A program made the position numbers and the translations under genes. Positions 18,591 to 26,433 of a stretch of DNA of 64,000 bases are shown here, piece after piece. The stretch is from Actinopolymorpha pittospori (GTDB lineage Bacteria; Actinomycetota; Actinomycetes; Propionibacteriales; Actinopolymorphaceae): contig NZ_JADBEM010000001.1 in assembly GCF_014873875.1 (NCBI RefSeq), positions 3,906,001 to 3,970,000 on the forward strand, given 5' to 3'. Below the pieces are notes generated by a model that was not told the DNA's origin, did no database searches, and saw nothing but the letters and a program-made list of their open reading frames with translations. The stretch's first letter is position 1. Each line of letters opens with the position of its first letter.

Positions 18591-18628
18591 GCGGGCTGTG
18601 GAACCGGCTCGCCGGTCCCGCAGCCCGC
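18591..18628. terminator. Bidirectional stem-loop terminator
   Basis: An 8-bp perfect outer stem (GCGGGCTG / CAGCCCGC) encloses a 6-bp inner stem (ACCGGC / GCCGGT) in the 164 bp between convergent genes. There is no T-run, which is common for actinomycete terminators. Confidence 0.6.
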
Positions 18629-18702
18629 TCGACACTTGGCCGACCCCGCCGCCACGATCACGTCACCCGTGGCAGGAGGCAAGCCCATCTTGACGTCGTA
18701 GG

Positions 18703-20403
18703 TCAGTTGACCCGCATGCGGTCGAGCGTGGCCGAACGACGTTCTTCCTGCGCCTTGGTGAGCCGCAGGCCCGACGCGGAGGTGGCGGCACAGAACCGGT
18801 CGTTGGCGGGACGCTTGCCATCGACCAGGAACTTGGTGGTGACGTTCAGCGCGCAAGGGTTGTCATTGAACAGGTAGACGCCGTGTCCGCCCTCGTCGAC
18901 GCTGACGAGCCGCGCGCGGTCACCGAGCTTGTCGCGCATCGCGAGCCCACCGACGTATGGCGTCGCGGGGTCCCGGAGGTTCTGCAGCAGCAGGATGTTG
19001 GACGGCCCGTCGTCGGTGATCTCGACCTTCTTCTCCAGCGGAGCCGGCCAGTACGCGCACGGCAGAATGTTGGCCGCCGATCCTCCCATGATCGGGTAGC
19101 GCGCCCGGTCGATCCGAGTGTTGCGCTTGTACGTCGCAACGTCACTGGGCCATTCGGTGTCGTTGCAGATGATGGCGAGCTGAGCGGAGGTGGGGTTGTC
19201 GTACGGGTTCGGTGTGGCGGCCTTCGCGCCGGGCTTCGCGCCGACCTGGGCGCCGACCGGCGGGAGGCCGGGTGACGTCGACTTGTCCATCGCCTTGCGG
19301 ACCGCGGCCGTGTCGGACTCGGCCAACGCCTGCCAGAGTTGGGCGACCAGTGGGAAGCTCTGGTCGGAGTAGAGGCCGCTGAACACCTGCAGCCGGAACA
19401 TCTTGCCGTTCATGCCCAGCACCGGCTCCTGGTCGAGTCGGGCGACGAGCTTGAAGAAGTTGTCACGCACCGCGGCCGGGGTCCGCCCGAGTCCGTAGGT
19501 GCCGTTGCGGGCGGCGGCGTACTTCGCGAAGTCGGGGAACCTGTCCTCCGCGCCGAGGCCGAACTGCCGGAAGCCGTCGACGTCCAGCGCCGAGTCACCG
19601 ACGTTGCTGTCGAGGACCACCCGGTCGGTCCGGTCAGGGAACATCGACACGTACGCCGAACCGAGGACGGTGCCGTAGGAGATGCCGTAGTAGCTGATCT
19701 TCTCCTCGCCGAGCGCGGCCCGGATCATGTCCATGTCACGTGCGGTGTTGGCCGTGGACATGTGGCGAAGGGTGCCGGCCGTGTCGTGGTCGAAGCACTG
19801 CTTCGCGACACCCTTGGCAATCTCGGCCTGTGCCGCCACTTCGGCGTTGTTCGAGGCGTACGGCGGGATGTTGCTGTCGTAGCCCTGCTCCAGGGTGAGC
19901 CCGCAGGTGACCGGTGCGGAGGCGCCGATGCCACGCGGGTCGAAGCCGATGATGTCGTAGCGGTCGAGCACGTTCGCGGGCATGCCGAGGTTGAGCAGAT
20001 CGAATGGCATGGACAGCCCGGGACCACCTGGGCCGCCGGGGTTCGTGAGCAGCACGCCACGACGCTTGGCGGGGTTGCCGATCGCCAGCCGGGAGACCGC
20101 GATGTCGATCGTCGCGCCGTCCGGCTTGGTGTAGTCGAGGGGAACGGTGACCGTCGTGCACTCCATCGGCGGCGGCAGCGGCCCGACGAGTGGATTCGTC
20201 GGGCAGGGGCCCCATTCGAGCTGCGACTCGCTCGCCGTGTTGGCCGTCGTGTTGGTCTTTGTGGTGGCCCCCGTGGCACTGGTGTGTCCCGTGCTCGCTC
20301 GCGCTTCGGCGGCGTTCGCGCTCGGAGTCGCCAGCAGCGACATGGCGAGGGCAGCAGTGGCGCCCAGCACCAGGCCACTTCGGCCAACCTGTCGTCGATG
20401 CAT
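18703..20403 (-). CDS. Secreted alpha/beta hydrolase, tripeptidyl aminopeptidase (SlpD/TAP-like)
   Basis: A 566-residue exported serine hydrolase. The signal peptide is clear (MHRRQVGRSG, a hydrophobic core, cleavage after ANA). The nucleophile elbow is GISYG, an early oxyanion motif is NPGGPGGPG, and a late DEGGHGVY supplies the catalytic His. The C-terminal TAP-like domain is complete. These enzymes release tripeptides from exported proteins or degrade environmental peptides. The start is the ATG at 20403 with AAAGGG upstream; the frame is open much further but that part is low-complexity and lies over tandem repeats. No operon partner is apparent. Confidence 0.87.
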   Translation of the reverse strand: MHRRQVGRSGLVLGATAALAMSLLATPSANAAEARASTGHTSATGATTKTNTTANTASESQLEWGPCPTNPLVGPLPPPMECTTVTVPLDYTKPDGATIDIAVSRLAIGNPAKRRGVLLTNPGGPGGPGLSMPFDLLNLGMPANVLDRYDIIGFDPRGIGASAPVTCGLTLEQGYDSNIPPYASNNAEVAAQAEIAKGVAKQCFDHDTAGTLRHMSTANTARDMDMIRAALGEEKISYYGISYGTVLGSAYVSMFPDRTDRVVLDSNVGDSALDVDGFRQFGLGAEDRFPDFAKYAAARNGTYGLGRTPAAVRDNFFKLVARLDQEPVLGMNGKMFRLQVFSGLYSDQSFPLVAQLWQALAESDTAAVRKAMDKSTSPGLPPVGAQVGAKPGAKAATPNPYDNPTSAQLAIICNDTEWPSDVATYKRNTRIDRARYPIMGGSAANILPCAYWPAPLEKKVEITDDGPSNILLLQNLRDPATPYVGGLAMRDKLGDRARLVSVDEGGHGVYLFNDNPCALNVTTKFLVDGKRPANDRFCAATSASGLRLTKAQEERRSATLDRMRVN

Positions 20404-20507
20404 CTCAACCCTTTCGTTGGAATATGTCGACGTTGTCAGGCTAACCGCACGTACGCGTGCTCTGTGTCGTGTTCGTCCGTCCTGTCGGCGCGTCCTCTGA
20501 TCAAGAG

Positions 20508-20591
20508 GGATGACACCTGGGGGATGACACTGAGGGGATGACACTGAGGGGATGACGCCGACGGGATGACGCCGACGGGATGACGCGGACG
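20508..20591. repeat. Six tandem 14-bp repeats (GGATGAC-N7)
   Basis: Six head-to-tail 14-bp units, all beginning GGATGAC. Unit 2 equals unit 3, and unit 4 equals unit 5; units 1 and 6 are variants. The array lies 105 bp upstream of the secreted hydrolase start and downstream of the XRE regulator gene. It may be a multi-site binding array or simply a variable-number repeat. Confidence 0.9.
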
Positions 20592-20648
20592 GATCGGGTC
20601 CGAGGAGACGACAAGAAAGGGCCGTCACCCGCGTGTCCCCGGGTAGGT

Positions 20649-21494
20649 TCAGTCGGTGTCCGGCCGCGCCACGTCGATGGGACCGCGCCCGAGGGAGCCG
20701 AGCCGGACCAGCGACTCGGCATCCGGGCTGCCCGGTTGAGCCGTACCGACCAGCAGTAACTGACCAGGAGTGCGCTGGACGTCGAAGCTCTGGTACGTCA
20801 ACTGGATCCGCCCGACGTCGGGGTGGTTGAACACCTTGTGCTTGCGGCCCAGGGCGCTGACCTGGTGGCCGTGCCACAGTCCCGCGAACTCCGGGCTGGT
20901 GGCGAGGAGGTCCTCGACGAGGAGGGCGGTCCGTGGGTCGTTCCGGTCATGTCCGGCGCCCAGCCGCAGCGCCTCCACCGTGTCGCGGGCGACGGTCGCC
21001 CACTCGGCGAAGAGCTCTCGTGCGGCCGGATCGTGGAACAGCGAGCGGACCATGTCGCGAGGGTCCGCCAACGGGGACAGCAGGGCCCGCGCCAACGGGT
21101 TCAGGGCGAGGACTTCGAGGCGGCGGTTGATGACGTAGGCGACCGCCGCGGGGAAGGAGTCGACCAACTGGGCGAGGGAGTGGTCCACCTGGTCAGAACC
21201 GCCGGGAGCCGCGGGCGCGGGAACGAGGCCGGCGAGCCGGTACGCGTGCCAGCGGGCGTCGGTGTCCAGTCGGAGCGCTCGTGCGACGGCGTCGACGACC
21301 TGACCGGACGGGTTGGTCTCCCGCCCCTGCTCGAGGCGCGCGTAGTAGTCCGCGCTCACCCCGGCGAGAACGGCGACCTCCTCGCGGCGAAGTCCGGTGA
21401 CCCGGCGTGTACCGGCACTGGGGAGGCCCACATCAGCGGGAATCAGGCGGGAACGCTGTGCGCGCAGGAAGTCACCCAGTGTTTCGCCACTCAT
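20649..21494 (-). CDS. XRE-family regulator with MmyB-like ligand domain
   Basis: A 281-residue regulator. The N-terminal helix-turn-helix spans about residues 5-75 (LRREEVAVLAGVSADYYARLEQGR is the recognition region), followed by a PAS-like MmyB domain that binds hydrophobic ligands in characterised relatives. It is divergent from an SDR gene, the standard arrangement in actinomycetes where the regulator represses the adjacent dehydrogenase. A 13-bp perfect inverted repeat (21512-21542) begins 18 bp before its start codon and is the obvious operator. Confidence 0.9.
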   Translation of the reverse strand: MSGETLGDFLRAQRSRLIPADVGLPSAGTRRVTGLRREEVAVLAGVSADYYARLEQGRETNPSGQVVDAVARALRLDTDARWHAYRLAGLVPAPAAPGGSDQVDHSLAQLVDSFPAAVAYVINRRLEVLALNPLARALLSPLADPRDMVRSLFHDPAARELFAEWATVARDTVEALRLGAGHDRNDPRTALLVEDLLATSPEFAGLWHGHQVSALGRKHKVFNHPDVGRIQLTYQSFDVQRTPGQLLLVGTAQPGSPDAESLVRLGSLGRGPIDVARPDTD

Positions 21495-21511
21495 GTCATC
21501 AGCCTACGGAC

Positions 21512-21542
21512 GGCTTCCTGGGTGTCCCGCACCCAGGAAGCC
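21512..21542. promoter_or_regulatory. 13-bp perfect inverted repeat, XRE/SDR operator
   Basis: Arms GGCTTCCTGGGTG and CACCCAGGAAGCC are separated by TCCCG. It lies between divergent XRE and SDR genes, close to the regulator start, consistent with autoregulation. It could also fold as an RNA hairpin in the regulator leader. Confidence 0.7.
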
Positions 21543-21647
21543 CTGCCCTGGTTGCCGGGTGCCGCTTCGACGCATGCTCGAGCCCTTGGCGAGCAGGTGC
21601 CACGCTCGTCGGCCAAGGCAGCCAGTCAGTCTGATCGAAGGGGCCTC

Positions 21648-22388
21648 ATGACGTTCTCGACCGACCCGACCAGCAAGGTCGTCCTGATCACCGGTGCGAG
21701 CAGCGGGATCGGCGAAGCGACCGCCAGGCGGCTGGCCGCCTCGGGCCACCGCGTCGCGCTCGGTGCCCGTCGTACGGACCTCGTCGCCGCCATCGCCGAG
21801 GACATCCGTCACGACGGAGGTGCGGCGAACCATCACGAGGTGGACGTCACGAGCCTGTCGAGCATGCGGCACTTCGCCCGCGCGGTGCACGAGAAGTACG
21901 GGCGGGTCGACGTTCTCGTCAACAACGCGGGTGTCATGCCGCTGTCGACGGTGGACGCTCTGCGGGTCGAGGAGTGGAACCGCATGATCGACGTCAACAT
22001 CCGCGGAGTCCTGCACGGGATAGCGGCCGTCCTTCCCCTCATGCGGGCGCAGGGTTCGGGACACATCGTGAACCTCGCGTCGGTCTCAGGACATCGCGTC
22101 GACCCCACGGCGGCGGTCTACAGCGCGACCAAGTTCGCTGTTCGCGCCATCTCCGAGGGTCTGCGTCAGGAGAGCAGGGACGTACGTGTCACCGTTGTCA
22201 GCCCTGGCTTGACGCGAAGCGAACTCACCGAGGGAATCAGTGACACCGCGGTTCGGGCGGCCGTTCAGGACCAGATGGAGATCGCGATCCCCGCCGCTGC
22301 GATCGGTGCGGCGATCGACTACGCGATCCGTCAGCCCGCCGAGGTCGACGTCAACGAACTCCTCATCAGACCCACCGTGCAGGGCTGA
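21648..22388 (+). CDS. SDR-family oxidoreductase
   Basis: A 246-residue classical short-chain dehydrogenase. It has the cofactor loop TGASSGIG (residues 14-21), the structural NNAG, an active-site Ser in the strand NLASVSG and the catalytic YSATK. The R in GARRTD after beta-2 favours NADP(H). AAGGGG lies 4 nt before the ATG; the frame extends far upstream but over the divergent XRE gene. It is probably repressed by that XRE regulator through the palindrome between them. The substrate is unknown. Confidence 0.88.
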   Translation: MTFSTDPTSKVVLITGASSGIGEATARRLAASGHRVALGARRTDLVAAIAEDIRHDGGAANHHEVDVTSLSSMRHFARAVHEKYGRVDVLVNNAGVMPLSTVDALRVEEWNRMIDVNIRGVLHGIAAVLPLMRAQGSGHIVNLASVSGHRVDPTAAVYSATKFAVRAISEGLRQESRDVRVTVVSPGLTRSELTEGISDTAVRAAVQDQMEIAIPAAAIGAAIDYAIRQPAEVDVNELLIRPTVQG

Positions 22389-22391
22389 ACC

Positions 22392-22539
22392 TCAGCACCG
22401 GAGGTCGACGCCGAGGTGGCGGCGTAGGTGCTCAATCGTGGGGTCCTCGAGAGGCTGCGGCCAGGTCGCGCCCGTCCGCTCGGCGAGGGCCAAGGCCGCG
22501 CCGGATGAACTCTCGGTGCGCCGGATCGATCAGGTCCAC
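22392..22539 (-). pseudogene. Possible short frameshifted ORF downstream of HxlR gene
   Basis: Just after the HxlR stop, a GTG opens VDLIDPAHREFIRR. Skipping one G near 22500 lets it continue as ALALAERTGATWPQPLEDP and end at LGVDLRC-stop. Neither frame alone gives a sensible product. Read together they make a ~48-residue charged peptide. This could be a remnant, a small gene with a sequence error, or chance coding in GC-rich DNA. I do not recognise the family. Confidence 0.25.
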
Positions 22540-22542
22540 AGA

Positions 22543-22956
22543 TCACCGTGCGCTGTCGTATGCCGCCCGGGCCTCGAAGACGTCGTCGAGTCGGCCCTCG
22601 ACCCAGCGGGTCAACGCCCACACCTGCTGGGCGACGTCGCGACCCATCGGTGTCAGGGAGTAGTCGACGCGTGGCGGGATGACCGGCTTGGCGTCGCGGT
22701 GGACGAACCCGTCGCGTTCGAGCACCTGGAGGGTCTGCGCGAGCATCTTCTCGCTGACGCCGCCGATCTCGCGGCGCAGCTCGCTGAAACGGTGCGAACG
22801 CTCGAGCAGCGCGGCCAGCACGAGCACGCCCCAACGGCTGGTGACGTGTTCGAGCACGAGCCGGGACGGGCACTCGACGCGATTGACGCTCGGGCGCGAG
22901 GCCGGGGTGTCGGAGGTGGCGGTGGCGGCAGCCGCGGACTCAACACTTACGTTCAC
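22543..22956 (-). CDS. HxlR-family winged-helix regulator
   Basis: A 137-residue HxlR protein. Its core is LEHVTSRWGVLVLAALLERSHRFSELRREIGGVSEKML, and the wing ends DYSLTPMGRDV. The Cys in RVECPSRLVLEH is at the position used for redox or electrophile sensing in YodB/QorR relatives. It is divergent from a QorB-like gene, and the intergenic region carries GTAC-type dyads (22961-23002). A quinone or electrophile-responsive repressor of that gene, and of itself, is the simplest reading. Confidence 0.88.
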   Translation of the reverse strand: MNVSVESAAAATATSDTPASRPSVNRVECPSRLVLEHVTSRWGVLVLAALLERSHRFSELRREIGGVSEKMLAQTLQVLERDGFVHRDAKPVIPPRVDYSLTPMGRDVAQQVWALTRWVEGRLDDVFEARAAYDSAR

Positions 22957-22960
22957 GTCA

Positions 22961-23002
22961 GTACCTTACTTCAAGGTGGGTACTTACTTCTGTGCCGGTA
23001 CC
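22961..23002. promoter_or_regulatory. HxlR operator region with three phased GTAC sites
   Basis: GTACC (22961) pairs with GGTAC (22979) around an inner CTT-C-AAG, forming a 23-bp dyad. The same GGTAC pairs with GTACC (22998) to form an overlapping second dyad. GTAC thus recurs at 22961, 22980 and 22998, about 18-19 bp apart. HxlR-family sites of this TAC/GTA type are known. Confidence 0.65.
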
Positions 23003-23072
23003 CCTCATATGGTGAGCCGCGGGTCAAGGACCCTTCGAACCTGCGTTGTCGTCCATGGGAAGAAGAAGTTCG

Positions 23073-23951
23073 ATGAGCATCGTCATCACCGGCGCGACCG
23101 GACAGCTCGGCCGTCTGGTCATCGCGGACCTGCTGGCCGCCGGAGTACCCGCCGACGGGATCACCGCCGTCGCACGGAGCCAGGAGAAGGCCGCGGACCT
23201 GGTGGAGCAGGGCATCCGGTCGCACCTCGCCGACTACGACCGGCCCGAGACCTTCGCAGGAGCGTTCCGGCCCGAGGACCGGGTCCTGCTGATCTCCGGC
23301 ACCGACCTGGGCCGGCGCACCGCCCAGCACGCCACGGTGATCGACGCGGCGAAGGCGGCGGGCGTCGCGCAGTTGGCGTACGTCGGCGTCTTCGGCGGCC
23401 CGAAGGCCACCTTCGCCCTCGCGGACGAGCACCGCGAGACCGAGCACCTCATTCTTGACAGCGGCCTGCCGTACACGTTCCTGCGCAACAACTGGTACTC
23501 CGACGCATGGATGTTCACCGATGAGCTCCCGCGCATCATCGAGCGCGGAGCCATCACCAACAACGTCGCGCCCGGCAGTCGAATCGCCACCGCGCCGCGG
23601 ATCGACTACGCGGAAGCCGCCGCGGTCGTCCTGCGCACCGACGGGCATCTGGACAACGCCTACGAGCTGGGTGGCGACACCGCGTGGACGTTCGAGGAGT
23701 TCGCCGACGAGGTGACCCGGCAGAGCGGCACGAAGGTGGTCCACAACTCCCTCACCGCCGCGGAGAACAAGGCGCTCCTCACCGGCGCGGGCCTTCCGGC
23801 CGCCCTCGCCGACATCCTCGTGGACGTCGACGACGCGATCAGCAAGGGCGCCTTGGCGGACACCCCCGGCGACCTGTCCCGCCTCATCGGCCGCCCGACG
23901 ACCCCGATCGCGGACACGATCGCCGCTGCCCTGGAAGCCACCCGGGCGTAG
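23073..23951 (+). CDS. NmrA-like NAD(P)H:quinone oxidoreductase (QorB type)
   Basis: A 292-residue atypical SDR. It starts with the Rossmann motif ITGATGQLG; the ARSQEK loop after beta-2 suits NADPH. Length and landmarks (FLRNNWYSD, RIDYAEAAAVVL, YELGGDTAWT) match QorB-type quinone reductases, which detoxify quinones. I start at the ATG at 23073, preceded by AGAAG; an in-frame ATG at 23046 is also possible. The divergent HxlR gene is its likely regulator. Confidence 0.85.
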   Translation: MSIVITGATGQLGRLVIADLLAAGVPADGITAVARSQEKAADLVEQGIRSHLADYDRPETFAGAFRPEDRVLLISGTDLGRRTAQHATVIDAAKAAGVAQLAYVGVFGGPKATFALADEHRETEHLILDSGLPYTFLRNNWYSDAWMFTDELPRIIERGAITNNVAPGSRIATAPRIDYAEAAAVVLRTDGHLDNAYELGGDTAWTFEEFADEVTRQSGTKVVHNSLTAAENKALLTGAGLPAALADILVDVDDAISKGALADTPGDLSRLIGRPTTPIADTIAAALEATRA

Positions 23952-23990
23952 GACCTCAGAGACGTACGGAGCCGCCCGGAGTACGTCAGA

Positions 23991-24941
23991 TCACGGCTCC
24001 GCCTTCAGCCCAGCCGGCGTTCCAGAGCCGTGCTTGAGTCTCCGGCGAAAGCGCGCCGGAGTCGATCCCGTCGCCAACCGAAACGTGCGGCTGAAGGCGG
24101 AGTCGGAGTTGTAGCCGACATCGGCAGCCACCGTCGCGACCGGGAGATCGGTCTCGGTGAGGAGTTCGGCCGCCGCCATCAGTCTGACGTGGGTCAGGAA
24201 CTCGCCGACCGTCATACCCGTGGCGTGGGTGAAGTGGCGTACGAAGGTCGCCCTCGACATGGCCGCGACCCCCGCGAGACGAGCGATCGTCCAGTCGGCA
24301 CCGGGGGCGCGGAGGACCTCGTCCACGACTGCGCGGAGCCGCTCGTCGTCTGCCGCTGTCCACAGCCCGGAGCCCGCGAGACGCCCACTGGATGTTCGCA
24401 GCACCATCGCGAGGAGGGTGTTGCACAGCAGGGAGAGGATCGCGGCCGTCCCCGGTCCGTCGAAGCCGGCCTCCTGACGAATGAGGCCGGTGAGCGTGCG
24501 TACGGTCGCGTCGGCCCCGCCGGCCTGGCGGAAGGACACGTGCGAAGGGTCAGGGAGACTCCGCAGCAGTATCGACCCAGCGCCGGGGCCGGACGCGTAG
24601 TGACCGCAGAAGAGGTCGATGACACTCTCGCCTTTCCGGCTGCGCACGACCGAGAAAGCACCACCTCCTTCCTCGATCACATCCTGGCGCGGATCCGTCG
24701 TCCCGCTGGTCAGGACGCGGTGGGCACTTCCGCCAGGTAGCAGGAGGAAGTCGCCCGCTCGCAGTTCGATGACCCGGTCGGGGAGTTCCACCACGCAGGC
24801 GCCGTCGAGGAGCAGGTGAAAGGGCGCCTTGCCCTCGCCGCAGGCGGGTACCTCCATGGCCGTGGCACGGGCGAGTAGGCAGCGTTTGTCCACGGTCGCG
24901 TCCAACCTCGCCAGTCGGATGAGGTGGCTGACTGAGTCCAT
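23991..24941 (-). CDS. rclR: AraC-family regulator, RclR-like
   Basis: A 316-residue protein with an N-terminal cupin-type domain and a C-terminal double HTH (about residues 215-305; DVGYNSDSAFSRTFR is helix region two). C21 in TVDKRC and C112 in FCGHY align, as far as I remember the E. coli protein, with the two RclR cysteines (C21 and C89, the latter also followed by Gly) that sense hypochlorous acid. It is divergent from an RclA-like flavoprotein gene, as in the Rcl system. The symbol is therefore given with reservation. An 18-bp dyad lies in the shared promoter. Confidence 0.75.
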   Translation of the reverse strand: MDSVSHLIRLARLDATVDKRCLLARATAMEVPACGEGKAPFHLLLDGACVVELPDRVIELRAGDFLLLPGGSAHRVLTSGTTDPRQDVIEEGGGAFSVVRSRKGESVIDLFCGHYASGPGAGSILLRSLPDPSHVSFRQAGGADATVRTLTGLIRQEAGFDGPGTAAILSLLCNTLLAMVLRTSSGRLAGSGLWTAADDERLRAVVDEVLRAPGADWTIARLAGVAAMSRATFVRHFTHATGMTVGEFLTHVRLMAAAELLTETDLPVATVAADVGYNSDSAFSRTFRLATGSTPARFRRRLKHGSGTPAGLKAEP

Positions 24942-24963
24942 GATCCGGGTCTAAGTTGAGACG

Positions 24964-24981
24964 CTCGCGAGGAAACGCGAG
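24964..24981. promoter_or_regulatory. Inverted repeat in the rclR/rclA-like divergent promoter
   Basis: CTCGCG-AGGAAA-CGCGAG lies 23 bp upstream of the AraC-type gene and 50 bp upstream of the flavoprotein start. GCGAGAC, which overlaps the right arm, recurs about 37 bp further on. It is a candidate regulator site by position only. Confidence 0.4.
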
Positions 24982-25030
24982 ACGAATTCGCCTTCCGTGG
25001 CTCGATCGTAGCGCGCGAGACTGACGGCCT

Positions 25031-26421
25031 ATGGGGATGACGAATGACACTCTTCGCGCGGACGTGCTCGTGATCGGCTTCGGGAAGGGTGGCAAGACCG
25101 TGGCCGCCACCCTGGGGCGTCTTGGCAGACGTGTCGTACTGGTCGAACAGTCCGACCGGATGTATGGCGGCACCTGTCCCAACGTCGGCTGCGTGCCGAC
25201 CAAGGCACTCGTCCACCACTCCGGACTGCGACGGGAAGCCGACGCGGCGCAGGAGTACTACGAACGTGCTGTCGACGAGGTGCAGGCGCTGACCGCGCGG
25301 CTTCGGGCGGGCAACTACGACGCGCTGAACAACGCGGACACGGTCATGGTCGTCACCGGGCGAGCCGAGTTTCTCGACTCGTACACCGTCGGCGTAGGTG
25401 TGGGGAACGACCGCCTGTCCATAACGGCGAAACACATCCTGATCAACACCGGTTCGGAGCCGATCATCCCGGACATCCCGGGCCTGCGCGCGAGCAAGTA
25501 CACCTTGACGAGTGGGGAGCTGATCCAGCGGACCGAACTGCCGGAGCGGCTCGCGATCCTGGGTGGTGGATACCTCGGCCTGGAGTTCGCTTCCATCTAC
25601 CGCCGATTCGGCGCGCGGGTCACGGTGTTGGAGAGTTCCCCCGCGATCCTGCGGCACGAGGATGACGACGTGGCGGCCGCCGCGACGGACATCCTCCTCG
25701 GTGAGGGCGTCGAGATCCTCACCGGAGTCCAGGTGAGTGAGGTACATGACGGTGAGTCCGACGCGACCGTCACCTACCGAGTCGACGACGTCCCGCACAC
25801 CCTCGACGTCGATGCCATCCTGGTGGCGGCGGGGCGAGCGCCGGTGACGCGCGACCTTGGCCTGGACGTCGCGGGTGTGCGCACCACCGAGCGTGGCGCG
25901 ATCCAGGTCGACGAACACCTACGGACCAGCCAGAGGCACATCTACGCCCTGGGTGACGTCAACGGCGGACCGCAGTTCACCTACATCTCCCTCGACGACA
26001 GCCGGATCGTCCTGGACCAGCTCATCGGTACGGGCAAGCGGTCGACCGCGGATCGGGTAGCGATCCCACACACGCTGTTCATGACGCCACCCCTCGCGAC
26101 CGTGGGCCTCACCGAGAAGGAGGCGCGCCGAGCGGGACACCGGATCAAGGTGACGCGTCAGGCCGTGGCCGACATCGTGGCGATGCCGCGGGCGCACGTC
26201 GTCGAGGAAACGCGCGGGGTGATGAAGTTCGTCATCGACGCCGAAACGGACGAGATCCTCGGTGCCGCGCTGCTGAGCATCGACGCGCAGGAACTCATCA
26301 ACACCGTCGCGCTCGCCATGCGCCACGGCATCAAGGCGTCCGCGTCCAGACCGCTGTCTACACCCACCCCAGCTCGACCGAGGCCTTCAACGAGGTCCTC
26401 GGCACCATCGTGTCGAGCTGA
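25031..26421 (+). pseudogene. rclA: RclA-like flavoprotein disulfide reductase, frameshifted near the C-terminus
   Basis: This pyridine nucleotide-disulfide oxidoreductase has an FAD motif IGFGKGGKT, a redox-active pair in GGTCPNVGCVPTK (C49 and C54, counting from 25031) and an NAD(P)-binding GGGYLGLE. It reads normally to HGIKAS (about 26341). One base is then missing and the frame runs into unrelated sequence until 26530. In the next frame the expected tail continues perfectly (VQTAVYTHPSSTEAFNEVLG) to a TGA at 26421. The lost tail holds the interface His-Pro/Glu segment that completes the partner active site. RclA reduces hypothiocyanite or protects against reactive chlorine. The gene is either a recent pseudogene or a sequence error. 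An ATG at 25037 is an alternative start. Confidence 0.75.
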
Positions 26422-26433
26422 GGAGGAGCCACC

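Noticed and set aside
20404..20877. N-terminal extension of the secreted peptidase ORF
   Set aside because: Encoded by the tandem repeats and antisense of the XRE gene; a proper signal peptide and ribosome-binding site start at 20403.
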